Positions 51,810-63,576 of a stretch of 64,000 nt of DNA are shown piece by piece; position 1 is the first letter of the stretch; each line of letters opens with the position of its first letter. Under the pieces are notes generated by a model. The model searched no databases. It saw only the letters and a list, made by a program, of their open reading frames with translations, and had not been told where the DNA came from. The position numbers and the translations under genes are program-made. This DNA is from Bufo bufo (Eukaryota > Chordata > Amphibia > Anura > Bufonidae), in NCBI RefSeq assembly GCF_905171765.1, contig NC_053392.1:345232995-345296994 (forward strand). Reading direction: 5' to 3'.

Positions 51810-53372
51810 CAGGGAGTGCAGAATTATTAGGCAAGTTGTATTTTTGAGGATTAATTTTATTATTGAACAACAACCATGTTCTCAATGAACCCAAAAAACA
51901 TATTAATATCAAAGCTGAATATTTTTGGAAGTAGTTTTTAGTTTGTTTTTAGTTTTAGCTATTTTAGGGGGATATCTGTGTGTGCAGGTGACTATTACTG
52001 TGCATCATTATTAGGCAACTTAACAAAAAGCAAATATATACCCATTTCAATTATTTATTTTTACCAGTGAAACCAATATAACATCTCAACATTCACAAAT
52101 ATACATTTCTGACATTCAAAAACAAAACAAAAACAAATCAGTGACCAATATAGCCACCTTTCTTTGCAAGGACACTCACAAGCCTGCCATCCATGGATTC
52201 TGTCAGTGTTTTTAACTGTTCACCATCAACATTGCGTGCAGCAGCAACCACAGCCTCCCAGACACTGTTCAGAGAGGTGTACTGTTTTCCCTCCTTGTAA
52301 ATCTCACATTTGATGATGGACCACAGGTTCTCAATGGGGTTCAGATCAGGTGAACAAGGAGGCCATGTCATTAGATTTTCTTCTTTTATACCCTTTCTTG
52401 CCAGCCACGCTGTGGAGTACTTGGACGCGTGTGATGGAGCATTGTCCTGCATGAAAATCATGTTTTTCTTGAAGGATGCAGACTTCTTCCTGTACCACTG
52501 CTTGAAGAAGGTGTCTTCCAGAAACTGGCAGTAGGACTGGGAGTTGAGCTTGACTCCATCCTTAACCCGAAAAGGCCCCACAAGCTCATCTTTGATGATA
52601 CCAGCCCAAACCAGTACTCCACCTCCACCTTGCTGGCGTCTGAGTCGGACTGGAGCTCTCTGCCCTTTACAAATCCAGCCACGGGCCCATCCATCTGGCC
52701 CATCAAGACTCACTCTCATTTCATCAGTCCATAAAACCTTAGAAAAATCAGTCTTGAGATATTTCTTGGCCCAGTCTTGACGTTTCAGCTTGTGTGTCTT
52801 GTTCAGTGGTGGTCGTCTTTCAGCCTTTCTTACCTTGGCCATGTCTCTGAGTATTGCACACCTTGTGCTTTTGGGCACTCCAGTGATGTTGCAGCTCTGA
52901 AATATGGCCAAACTGGTGGCAAGTGGCATCTTGGCAGCTGCACACTTGACTTTTCTTTGTTCATGGGCAGTTATTTTGCGCCTTGGTTTTTCCACACGCT
53001 TCTTGCGACCCTGTTGACTATTTTGAATGAAACGCTTGATTGTTCGATGATCATGCTTCAGAAGCTTTGCCATTTTAAGAGTGCTGCATCGCTCTGCAAG
53101 ATATCTCAGTATTTTTGACTTTTCTGAGCCTGTCAAGTCCTTCTTTTGACCCATTTTGCCAAAGGAAAGGAAGTTGCCTAATAATTATGCACACCTAATA
53201 TAGGGTGTTGATGTCATTAGACCACACCCCTTCTCATTACAGAGATGCACATCACCTAATATGCTTAATTGGTAGTAGGCTTTCGAGCCTATACAGCTTG
53301 GAGTAAGACAACATGCATAAAGAGGATGATGTGGTCAAAATACTCATTTGCCTAATAATTCTGCACGCAGTG
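51810..53372 (-). mobile_element. Tc1-like DD37E transposon, copy B, full length
   Basis: TA at 51808-51809 and 53373-53374. The left end CAGGGAGTGCAGAATTATTA is intact; the right end is altered at its outermost bases (CTGCACGCAGTG instead of CTGCACTCCCTG), though the inner GGCAAATGAG part is kept. Otherwise very similar to 19711-21273 over its whole length. Confidence 0.92.
52138..53154 (-). CDS. Tc1-like transposase (DD37E), intact 338 aa
   Basis: Uninterrupted frame from ATG at 53154 with the same architecture as copy A: N-terminal paired helix-turn-helix (1-115), catalytic Asp144 (LWTDEMRVS), Asp237 (FMQDNAPSH) and Glu275 (DLNPIENLW). It differs from copy A at about ten residues, among them Gly22 to Arg in the first DNA-binding helix region, Arg34 to His, Arg71 to Cys and Gly162 to Cys. 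Several of these look like CpG-type changes in copy B. The catalytic triad is intact, but DNA binding may be weaker. Activity is unproven. Confidence 0.93.
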   Translation of the reverse strand: MGQKKDLTGSEKSKILRYLAERCSTLKMAKLLKHDHRTIKRFIQNSQQGRKKRVEKPRRKITAHEQRKVKCAAAKMPLATSLAIFQSCNITGVPKSTRCAILRDMAKVRKAERRPPLNKTHKLKRQDWAKKYLKTDFSKVLWTDEMRVSLDGPDGWARGWICKGQRAPVRLRRQQGGGGVLVWAGIIKDELVGPFRVKDGVKLNSQSYCQFLEDTFFKQWYRKKSASFKKNMIFMQDNAPSHASKYSTAWLARKGIKEENLMTWPPCSPDLNPIENLWSIIKCEIYKEGKQYTSLNSVWEAVVAAARNVDGEQLKTLTESMDGRLVSVLAKKGGYIGH

Positions 53373-53374
53373 TA

Positions 53375-53902
53375 TTGTAAATTTTTAGACAGCCGTAACT
53401 AAGGGAAAAATTCAAGGAAAACAGTGGCATGTGAAGAAACTAAAGATTGCGTTATGCATAATGCTGCTGCAGCAGTAACATATGCTAAAATAAAAAAATT
53501 TATGAAAACATGACAGTTACCCTTTAATGTGGATGCAAGAAGAGGAAGGACTGCAGAAGCTCCATTCTAATATTACTTTAATAAGTATTATTTATCCCCA
53601 AACAATCATTGAAAAAGTCCTTGTGGTTACATACAAGCCTTACAACCGGTATTGCTCTAAGACTAAATCAACTGTAGATGTGCATTGTCATGATGGTACA
53701 CATAAATGACGTAATTACAGCTTACAATGTAAAACAGTCAGATAACCGCCACAGTGCCAAAGACGTTAAAAGGAAAAATGTTCACGTGCAGGTATTTGTT
53801 GACTTATATTAAGAGGTAACTGAAATCACGTAGCTTGCATGAAAGTCATAGCAAGGATCACATCATTAGCCTGCACTTCATTACACTGCCAAAATCTCTG
53901 AC
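53375..53902. other. No feature recognised
   Basis: AT-rich spacer between the Tc1-like element and the next MITE. Small frames look random. Confidence 0.4.
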
Positions 53903-53905
53903 TAA

Positions 53906-54252
53906 GGGCTCATTCACACGAACATGTGCTGTCCGTTGCCGTATTGCAGACTGCATTTGCGGATCCGCAATACACGGGCACCGTTCCATGTGCATTCCGC
54001 ATCTGGATGCGGACCCATTCACTTCAATGGGTCCGCAAATCCGGAGATGTGGAACGGAAGCACGGAACGGAACACTACGGAAGCACTGCGGAGTGCTTCC
54101 TGGGGTTCCGTTCTGTGCCTCCGCACCACAAAAAGATAAAACATGCTCTATCTTTTTGCGGAACGGAGGGATCGCGGACCCATTCAAGTGAATGGGTCCA
54201 CGATCCCCATGCAGCTGCCCCACGGACGGTGCCCGTGCATGTGAACGAGCCC
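53906..54252. mobile_element. Harbinger-type MITE with TAA duplication
   Basis: GGGCTCATTCACACGAACAT / GCATGTGAACGAGCCC ends, flanked by TAA at 53903-53905 and 54253-54255. Core as in 23859-24243. The right TAA is shared with the next element. Confidence 0.82.
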
Positions 54253-54255
54253 TAA

Positions 54256-54425
54256 GGCTACATGCACACGACCGTATGTGTTTTGAAAAAAACAGATGAC
54301 ATCCGTATGCCATCCGTTTTTTTTTGCGGATCCATTGTAACAATGCCTAAAAAGGACAAGAATAGGACATGTTCTATTTTTTTTGCGGGGCTACAGAATG
54401 GACATACTGATGCAGACCACAAAGC
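54256..54425. mobile_element. Truncated Harbinger-type MITE
   Basis: Starts GGCTACATGCACACGACCG directly after the shared TAA and runs through TTTTTTTGCGGATCCATTG and GAATAGGACATGTTC. The right end is missing. Related to 27129-27438. Confidence 0.65.
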
Positions 54426-54729
54426 GTTTTGTGTGCAGTTCCTAAAAATAATCAAAAGCTGCAGTCCCAGAATCAGGGAGTAGGTCCGTTCTCCCTATAA
54501 TAATAGCACATAAAAATGAAGTTTGGGTCCGCGCTGAAGGTGCTTTAAGTATAAGTCAGTTCATACACAATCCCTTTTCCAGAGCACTTTTCCTCAGTCT
54601 CTGGTTTCAGTCCCCTCGATCTCTGAACCAACCGGCAGCAGAAACAGTTGTTATCCTTTCAAAAGGAAAAAAACATATTGCAGACCCGCAAGTAAAAATT
54701 TTCTCTGTGTTTTATTATACTTACAAAGT

Positions 54730-55370
54730 CTATTCTTTTAACATTGCACATAAAAAATGGTATTCCTGCCCGACTCGGGTTTCGCTACCTGCTTCGTCTG
54801 GGGCGTCACATTTTTTGGGACCTGTCGAAACCAGATCTGTAGGGTACCTGGGAACTGTCGAAACCACAAATTCTCTATTATGTTCCCGGAGTCGACTAAC
54901 CAAACGTACAAGCTTCATTGTCTCATCTAAGGTATTGGGGCTAGGATAGTTGACCAGTAAGTTCTTTAAGGCCTTAGAAAGACCCCAATGAAACTAAATG
55001 CTGGGTCGTTCCAACCAGATGCCACACACCATTTCCTAAACTCAGCACAATATTCCTCCATAGGGCGACTACTTTGTAGCAAACTGACTAATTGACTCTC
55101 ACCATAGGCTGCTTTGTCCTGTTCATCATATAACAGACCTAAGGCCAAAAAGAAAGCGTCAACTGAGGCTAAGGTAGGAGATTTAGAGGGAAGAGAGAAG
55201 GTCCACTCCCGGGGGTATCCCTGTAACAGTTAAATAACAATCCCCGGCTCGCTGCTGTTTAGAACCAGATGAAAAAGGCCTGAAATAAAGTTTACAGCCT
55301 TCCTTAAAAGCAAAAAATAATTTTCTGTTGCCCACTAATTTCTCTGGAAGCTTGATCTTAGGTTCCATAG
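54730..55370 (-). pseudogene. Gypsy-type gag remnant
   Basis: Minus-strand pieces in order from 55368: a start region (EPKIKLPEKLVGNRKLFFAF) followed by KEGCKLYFRPFS; then LALGLLYDEQDKAAYGESQL with VSLLQSSRPMEEYCAEFRKW; then LVRLVSRLREHN and TDLVSTGPKKCDAPDEA. This is the retrotransposon-gag fold (including EEYCAEFRKW) seen in vertebrate Ty3/Gypsy elements. At least two frame breaks separate the pieces. No protease, RT or LTR is attached, and a hammerhead-bearing unit lies directly 5' of the gag start. Confidence 0.7.
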
Positions 55371-55401
55371 ATGGGGAATATCATTCACAGTAATTTTCAA
55401 A

Positions 55402-55804
55402 GACGCTAAAAATAAAAACAACAAACAAACTTTATTGAAATAGTTTGATTAATAACTAGGGGAACCACACTTATAATCACCTATAAATAATACGATACCA
55501 TAGATCAGAGCAGCCTAGGGTGCTCCCAGCTAATTGGTATCATTAGTGAGGGTCAAGGCTGGGGGGGTTTATAGCATATATTACTGGTTTGCACTTCTCT
55601 CACACTCAGTATAACACAGTTACCCCCTTCTACCTATGTTGGTAATAATAGGTGCACTGGCATAAACCTATATGTTCCTCACTACTAAATAGAATAAAAT
55701 CTATATAGCTGCCTATTATATGTTAATATAGTCTGTTATTGCTGGCTATAGTTGAACTCTGGCTCTACGCATTTCTGGTTATAAGTGAAACCTCATCAGG
55801 AGCC
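55402..55804 (-). mobile_element. Hammerhead-bearing unit (3' part), minus strand
   Basis: On the minus strand a hammerhead motif (55804-55761) is followed after about 330 nt by CAATAAAGTTTGTTTGTTG and a T-rich end near 55402, immediately before the Gypsy-like gag remnant. The upstream limit was not found and may lie at 55.8-56.2 kb. The arrangement matches the unit at 44972-46013. Confidence 0.5.
55761..55804 (-). ncRNA. Hammerhead ribozyme motif, intact core boxes
   Basis: Minus strand: GGCTC, CTGATGA, stem II GGTT...AACC with an extra A, GAAA, TGCG, TA, GAGCC (44 nt). Stem I GGCTC/GAGCC is fully paired. Stem III ATGCGT is a one-base decay of palindromic ACGCGT. Both catalytic boxes match the consensus and position 17 is A, which is permitted. 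Confidence 0.75.
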
Positions 55805-56439
55805 CTATAACTGTTCCAGCTAACACTACCTATATCATTACAGACAAACACACATAGATACACGCACGCCACTACTTCATGTGGCCGCGCCCCCGTCGCT
55901 ATTGTGGCCGTGAAGCGGCCACCGAAAACCCAATGATTTAACTAGTGTGGCTCCACCCCTAATTACCGACCTGGCCAACGAGCTGAATCTACTCCAGAAG
56001 GTAGGAGCGCTCCGACTGAGCCACTTTCCCGGGCGGACGTCAGTTGCCACTCATGATGGCCGGCCGTGACAAGGTGAAGAACTCACCCTATTGAAGGGAC
56101 CTAAATGGCAGATACTTACTGAAAGGTAGTACCACAACAGGAACTTATTTGAAGTCAGAATTGGCATTACAAATTCTAAACTGCAGATAGCAGCTTTCAA
56201 TTGCATAGCAGTAACATCACAGGTGACAGGAATACGTGACAGGAATTCTTCACATTCTGTATGATACCATAATCATCAGATGTCACAAAATCCAAAATAT
56301 TGCCGGCTCCTTCCGCAACGTAAATAAAACTAGCGCCCTATCACCAGTACATACTATTATCCACATCTCTCAGTGATAAATCGTGCTTACACAGCACCAC
56401 TATTATCACTGGTAGTGGAGGTGGCATGGGGTCCTAAGG

Positions 56440-56611
56440 TGCGTGTCACCATTAATATGTTCAATCCCATAGTTGACATCAATCATGGGATACAAACTGG
56501 TATCAGACAGTGGCATCTCCCATCACTGTCATATCATTGCAAAGTGCCACACAAGTGGTAACATGGGGTCCTCTCATACATGGCCCACAATAATATATTT
56601 CATCCCATAGT
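56440..56611. repeat. Diverged tandem repeat, about 170-bp unit
   Basis: CAATCCCATAGTTGACATCA...CATGGGATACAAACTGGTAT recurs as CATCCCATAGTTA (56601) and, past the insertions, CACTCATGGGATTCAGGCTGG (58683-58705). This older repeat was the target of the Tc1-like element and of the hammerhead-bearing unit. Confidence 0.55.
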
Positions 56612-56613
56612 TA

Positions 56614-58172
<1,559 letters not shown>

Positions 58173-58268
58173 TATATCACTCATGGGAAAATATAAATCA
58201 TAGCAGAATTCTATTTCTTTGAGTTTGTCTTTTATTACTAGGTTTCCTCGGTACATATAGTTGAACGG

Positions 58269-58312
58269 CAGTGTGTGAATGTTTTTGGCTCGTAGGCCTT
58301 CATCAGACACTG
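58269..58312 (-). ncRNA. Hammerhead-like motif, left arm
   Basis: Minus strand: CAGTGT, CTGATGA, stem II GGC...GCC, AAAA (consensus GAAA), CATT, then ACACTG. Stem I CAGTGT/ACACTG pairs fully. The core G12 is A, and stem III ACATT looks like a CpG-decayed ACGTT. Confidence 0.6.
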
Positions 58313-58483
58313 TGCCGCAGTTGGGATATGGGAGTCACAACTTCCTATGTTAGGATGTAACACCTGAATGTCAGGGCACTATCCAGTGCCAGAAAGGAGA
58401 GGTGTTATACTGGATAGTGCCCTGACATTCAGGTGTTACATCCTAACATAGGAAGTTGTGACTCCCACATCCCAACTGCGGCA

Positions 58484-58527
58484 CAGTGTCTGATGAAGGC
58501 CTACGAGCCAAAAACATTCACACACTG
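58484..58527 (+). ncRNA. Hammerhead-like motif, right arm
   Basis: The plus-strand counterpart of 58269-58312 with the same boxes: CAGTGT, CTGATGA at 58490-58496, stem II GGCC...AGCC, an A-rich box in place of GAAA, CATT and ACACTG at 58522-58527. Both copies share the same substitution, so it predates or was copied with the inverted duplication. Confidence 0.6.
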
Positions 58528-58841
58528 CCGTTCAACTATATGTACCGAGCAAACTGAGTAATAAAAGACAAACTCAAAGAAACAGAATTCTGCTGTGATT
58601 TATATTTACTAGTGAAAGAAAGGGGTGGGAACCCTATACACAGCACACTAGACGGGAAGCGACAAAGTTTGTCTTCAAGTATCACTCATGGGATTCAGGC
58701 TGGTACGAGACAGTGGTATAACTTGCCACTATCCTATCCTGTCACATTGAAATATATTGTCCTTGTCCTAACTTGTAACCTTAATCACTTGTACTAGACA
58801 ATGTGTGAAGAAGTAGCTCAATTAGAAGTGAACACAACAAT

Positions 58842-61592
58842 ATTGTATTGGAGTTCCTGAATAAATTTTTCTCCACTTAGTTACCGCTTAGTATGACTGA
58901 GGCAATCATAGTGGTCATTCCCAAGCAGGGCAAAGATCCCCTAATGGCAGAATCGTATAGACCTATATCTCTTCTCCAGACAGACGTGAAGTTATTAGCA
59001 AAGGTCTTGGCGAATAGGCTTAATACAGTAATAACGTCGCTTATACATTCAGACCAGGCAGGTTTCATGCCAAATATGTCGACTGCAGTTAACATCAGAC
59101 GTTTATTCTTAAACATACAGGCAGGAAGGTATCGCGGGTTGAATGCGGCGGTCCCGTCTCTTGACGCGGCCAAAGCATTCGACAGCGTGGAATGGAAATA
59201 CCTATGGGCGGTGCTTAGGAAAATGGGCTTCGGAGCAATCTTTGTTCAGTGGGTCCAACTATTATATAGCACTCCTACAGCTAAAATTAGGGTGAATGGG
59301 GCTCTCTCCCGATCTTTCCATCTGCACAGAGGGACGAGGCAGGGGTGCCCTTTGTCCCCTTTACTCTTTGCAATAGCAATTGAGCCTCTGGCAATGGCAC
59401 TCAGGGAAGCGCAGGCAGTTCAGGGCTTTAGGTATAATGGGCTGGTTGAAAAAGTAGCCCTTTATGCCGATGACATGCTCTTGTTCCTAGATGAATGGAG
59501 CTCCTCTCTTCCAGCGGCCATGAATATCATAAATGGATTTAGTGGCCTCTCAGGGTTGAACATTAACTGGTCCAAGTCTGTACTGATGTTGTTGTCAGAA
59601 GATAGAGGGGACAGTCACTGCCAGACCGAGGGCCTGCAACTAGTCACTTCTTTCAAATATCTGGGCGTCCAGGTTACTGTTGATGTCAGAGATTATGAAA
59701 GACTGAATCTAACTCCGCTGCTGCAGAGATTCCGACAGAAGGTACAGGTTTAGACCAAATTACCACTCTCGGTAATAGGGAGGGTTAATCTTATAAAAAT
59801 GATACTGATGCCACAACTCCTTTACTTGTTGCATAATGCACCTATATGGATTCCTGACCGATTTTTCGTCACAGTTAATGCCATATTCAGGGATTTAATC
59901 TGGAAGAGGGGGGTTCCACGTATAAAACTGGCTACGCTTTGTCGACCAAAAACTGATGGGGGACTTGGGGCTCCGGACCCGTGGATTTATTACTAAGGTC
60001 TCTATTACACTTGCGTTGTCCGGATCCGGCGTGTACTCCATTTGCCAGAATTACACGCCGGATCCGGAAAAACGCAAGTGAACTGAAAGCATTTGAAGAC
60101 GGATCCGTCTTCAAAATGCGTTCAGTGTTACTATGGCAGCCAGGGCGCTATTAAAGTCCTGGCTGCCATAGTAGTAGTGGGGAGCGGCGAAGCAGTATAC
60201 TTACAGTCCGTGCGGCTCCCGGGGCGCTCCAGAATGACGTCAGAGCGCCCCATGCGCATGGATGACGTGTCCATGTGATCACCTCATCCATGCGCGTGGG
60301 GCACCCTGACGTCACTCTGGAGCGCCCGGGGAGCCGCACGGACGGTAAGTATACTGCTCCCCCGCTCCCCACTACACTTTACCATGGCTGCCAGGACTTT
60401 AGCGTCTTGGCAGCCATGGTAACCATTCAGAAAAAGCTAAACGTCGGATCCGGCAATGCGCCGAAACGACGTTTAGCTTAAGGCCGGATCCGGATTAATG
60501 TCTTTCAATGGGCATTAATTCCGGATCCGGCCTTGCGGCAAGTGTTTAGGATTTTTGGCCGGAGCAAAAAGTGCAGCATGCTGCGGTATTTTCTCCGGCC
60601 AAAAAACGTTCCGTTCCGGAACTGAAGACATCCTGATGCATCCTGAACGGATTTCTCTCCATTCAGAATGCATTGGGATAATCCTGATCAGGATTCTTCC
60701 GGCATAGAGCCCCGACAACGGAACTCTATGTCGGAAGAAAAGAACGCAAGTGTGAAAGAGCCCTTAGCTGCCCAACTGCAGCATCTGCGCGGGTGGGGGA
60801 TGGAGGAAGACATTAATAAGTCGGGGCGAATTGCGCAGACTCTAGTAGGGGGGAAGAACTTACTGACTGCGTTAGAGGATGGATCCCTAGATAAAGTGGG
60901 GAATGACATTCCGATACTTCGGGTAATCCACAAAGTCTGGTGGAAGGCGAGGAAAGTAGCAGAGATAAAAGGGTACACGAAGTTTACTGTAATATGGCCC
61001 AATCTCATGTATGCAGAACTCCATAAAATACCTGCTATCCAGACGTGGGGGCGATACGGACTTTCCCACATGTATCAACTTTTTGAAGGGGAGACTTTAA
61101 AAGAATATGCTCAATTACAACGTGAGTTTCAGCTTCCGCGTTCCCAATTCTACATGTATTTACAGCTTAGGCATGCCATGCACGCGCAAGATAAAGTGGA
61201 GAGGATTAAACCGGCCTCTAAACATACGATCATAGATTTGGCAAGTTCTAAGGGTACGACTAGCGGGGTTATATCATTGCACTATAGCAGTCTTATAGAA
61301 ACGCTTTTTAAAAAGCAGCCTCTCTGATTGTATGACAAATGGTGGGATGATATTACTGAATTAACGGAAGATCAGTGGAACAAAGTGCTAGAAGGATTCA
61401 CGGATATAGCGGTGGGTGAAGCACAAAGAATGTCGCAACTGTTATTACTACATAGGGTCTATAGGACACCTGCTCTATTAAGGAAAATGGGGGGGGGGGG
61501 AGGGGGGAATGTTCTGTATTTTTTCTGTTGTTGGAAAAAAAAAAGAAAGAAGATTCTTTCAATAAAAATAACCTGATTAAAAAAAAAAAATT
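58842..61592 (+). pseudogene. L1-Tx1-type LINE ORF2, truncated and interrupted
   Basis: The main frame (58893-59753) has reverse-transcriptase blocks: AIIVVIPKQGKDPLMAESYR, PISLLQTDVKLLAKVLANRL, DQAGFMPNMSTAVNIRRLF, LDAAKAFDSVEWKYLW, RGTRQGCPLSPLLFAIAIEP, and the catalytic YADDML. A TAG near 59751 interrupts it, then the same frame continues (MILMPQLLYLLHNAPIWIPD) to 59996, where a MITE is inserted. The C-terminus resumes at 60764 and runs with one TGA to about 61500, followed by AATAAA and a poly-A tract at 61579-61590. The 5' part (endonuclease) is missing. The A-tail fits L1-type elements. Confidence 0.88.
59997..60763. mobile_element. Harbinger-type MITE inserted in the LINE
   Basis: GGTCTCTATTACACTTGCG on the left and CGCAAGTGTGAAAGAGCCC on the right are inverse ends, with TAA left and TTA right. 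The LINE protein reads through both sides when it is skipped. It contains a palindrome around 60140-60420 (GTCCTGGCTGCCATAGTA and CCATGGCTGCCAGGACTTTA; GGAGCCGCACGGACGGTAAG) and CGGATCCGG blocks. Confidence 0.82.
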
Positions 61593-61643
61593 CTCCACTT
61601 ACACATCAGAGAAAGCAACTGTAGGAAATGTGATCATTTAGAC

Positions 61644-61790
61644 CAGGGATGGCCAACCTGCGGCTCTCCAGCTGCTGTAAAACTACAACTCCCACCATGC
61701 CCTGCTGTAGGCTGATAGCTATAGGCAGTGTGGGCTTGCTGGGAGTTGTAGTTTTGAAACAGCTGGAGAGCCTCAGGTTGGCCATCCCTG
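61644..61790. mobile_element. Small hAT MITE with 8-bp duplication
   Basis: CAGGGATGGCCAACCTGCGG and AGGTTGGCCATCCCTG are inverse ends, flanked by ATTTAGAC at 61636-61643 and 61791-61798. Inner pair AAACTACAACTCCCA / TGGGAGTTGTAGTTTT. Size 147 bp. Confidence 0.92.
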
Positions 61791-61799
61791 ATTTAGACC

Positions 61800-62795
61800 A
61801 GTAGGTCGTACCATTGGACCTCTTTTTGCAACAGGCACTTATCCATGTCCCCGCCTCTCGATGATGGTCTGATCACTTCTATACCCTGAAAGTTCATCCT
61901 CGCTGTTTCCTCCTTATGACATTCCATCATATGGCGTGCAATTGGGGTGTCCGCCTTTTTGCGTATGTGCCCCAGATGTTTACCAATGCGTCTCCTGGGT
62001 TTTCCCTACATATTGAATCCCACATGAACAAGTGGCAAGGTATATCAGCCCCGTAGTCCTACAATTAATAAATGTTTTAATATCGTAAGATCGGCCCGTA
62101 TACGTGCTTGTAAAAATGCTGCCCTTTTTGATGGAACTGCAGGCGATGCATTTACCACATCTAAACTTATGTAACCAATTGGAACCTTATGGTACTGGTT
62201 GATGGAAGCTATGTACCAGGCGGTCTCTGATGCTACGGCCGCGTCGGTATGTGATTGCTGGATACTTACCAACCAGGTGTCCCACGTCCGGGTCTGCACG
62301 TAAGATGCCCCAAAATTCTGACAATATATCCCTTACCACTTCATGCGATTCATCAAAGTTGCCTATGATGCGAATCTGTTCCGATGTTTCACTCCTTTGC
62401 CGTGGGTTAAGTAGTGAAGCTCTTTCACAACTAAGGGCATGTTGTGAACCCTGACTGTGAACCCTCCTAGGGTACCCCTGACATCTAAATCTTTGCTGTA
62501 AGTCTGCCTCCAACACCTGGAAATCCCGCTTAGTCGAGCAGTTGCGCCTCAGTCGCAAATACTGGCCCTTAGGGATCCCACGTTTAAGGGCCTGCGGATG
62601 ACAGCTATTCCAGCCTAACAAGCTGTTCGTGGCTGTCTTTTTACAGAACAACCGCATACCCAAGGTACCATCTTCTCTCTTGTAGATAGTTAGGTCGATA
62701 AATGTGATGCTAGATGGGTGAGTTTCCAATGTAAAGAATAGGCCCCAATCATTATTATTTAGCCTATACGATAATCCTAGTTGATCACAGCACTC
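61800..62795 (-). pseudogene. Penelope-like element, C-terminal part with GIY-YIG nuclease
   Basis: Minus strand from about 62790: YRLNNNDWGLFFTLETHPSS, ITFIDLTIYKREDGTLGMRL, YLRLRRNCSTKRDF and GKYPAITYRRGRSIRDRLV, the post-RT region of Penelope-like retroelements. After a frameshift near 62187 comes FRCGKCIACSSIKKG, a Cys-rich linker, and then GLIYLATCSCGIQYVGKT with RIGKHLGHI and ARHMMECHK, a GIY-YIG endonuclease domain; a further single-base slip follows YVGKT. These elements copy RNA into DNA, using the nuclease to open the target. The RT core is missing, so this copy is dead. Confidence 0.82.
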
Positions 62796-62799
62796 TATC

Positions 62800-63004
62800 T
62801 ATTCTGGCTGGTGTGGGTGCTCGTCAGGGGTTTGTTCCTGGCTCCACCTCCTGGAACTCAATTCGTGTCAAACAATTCAGACAGCACTCCAATTTTTTAT
62901 GATGCTAATTGGTTTTTATTAGCCGGACATGGTGGTACACAAAGCAACGTTTCGGGCACCTAGGGTCAGGCAGAAGAGTGTCCACTGGACCGAGGGAAAG
63001 AGCC
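62800..63004 (-). mobile_element. Hammerhead-like unit at the Penelope-like break
   Basis: Between the N-terminal and C-terminal Penelope-like parts lies a 200-bp stretch not matching either. On the minus strand it has a decayed hammerhead motif (62971-62944): GC, CTGACCC in place of CTGANGA, then GCCC, GAAA, CGTT, GC. It is followed by AATAAA (GGCTAATAAAAACCAATTAG). It may be a terminal repeat of the element brought inside by rearrangement, or a separate insertion. Confidence 0.45.
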
Positions 63005-63557
63005 TTATTTTCTGTCCCTCAGCAGGTAATCATACATAGGTTGACCCCTCCCTAAAAAACTGCTCCGCGTACGTGAGCCTCTACCGCGTCTACCTCTATT
63101 ATGGGTCCTGCCTCGAAATGGGTCTGGTTGCACTGATTGTATGTTTTGTGTTCTAATTGAGCCTTCAGGGTTCCGTATCCAACTCAAGCGCCTTACTTTG
63201 TTTTTGACTGTAATCGAAAATGCGCCCCTCTTTGAAATCAGTGGTGTCCCTAACGTACTGAAAATGCTTACGCTCCTGTATTTGAGCAGTAAATCTCTCA
63301 ATTGTTTGCTGGAGTGTTTGCTACTTGCGTGGAAACTCAGGATTGTTCGCAAATTGCTTTAAAACCTCAATTAGTTCCCTCAGGGTAATAGTATTTTTGT
63401 CATATACTGTACGTTCCTCTTCTAATAGAAGAGACATAAGATGTAAGGAGGAGTCAATTAGCTCCCTTTCCAATTTTTTGAGGAATTCTGTAGAATGTAT
63501 TCGGGCCATAGGTGCAAGTGAAATCCTGAGGCCACGAGGTACAATCCAGAGTTTCAA
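63005..63557 (-). pseudogene. Penelope-like element, N-terminal part
   Basis: Minus strand: KLWIVPRGLRISLAPMARIH, STEFLKKLERELIDSSLHLM, SLLLEEERTVYDKNTITLRE, then after frame breaks RTQNIQSVQPDPFRGRTHNR and a basic Gly-Arg-rich stretch (GRRGRGSRTRSSFLGRGQP). This order, a helical N-terminus followed by an Arg/Gly-rich linker ahead of the RT, fits the N-terminal part of vertebrate Penelope-like proteins. The RT core expected next is replaced by 62800-63004. Confidence 0.65.
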
Positions 63558-63576
63558 GTATGTTTCCAGTGTTTGA

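Larger units (their letters stand above)
58189..58679. mobile_element. Inverted pair of hammerhead-bearing units with 14-bp duplication
   Basis: Flanked by TATCACTCATGGGA at 58175-58188 and 58680-58693. Inside, about 200 bp at 58190-58390 recurs in inverse at 58410-58605 (GCCCTGACATTCAGGTGTTA, GGAAGTTGTGACTCCCA and the hammerhead core). Each arm ends outward with TAATAAAAGACAAACTCAAA. The last 74 bp on the right are single copy. A duplication of this size indicates one insertion event, and the head-to-head arms recall the inverted terminal repeats reported for Penelope-like elements (inference). Confidence 0.7.
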
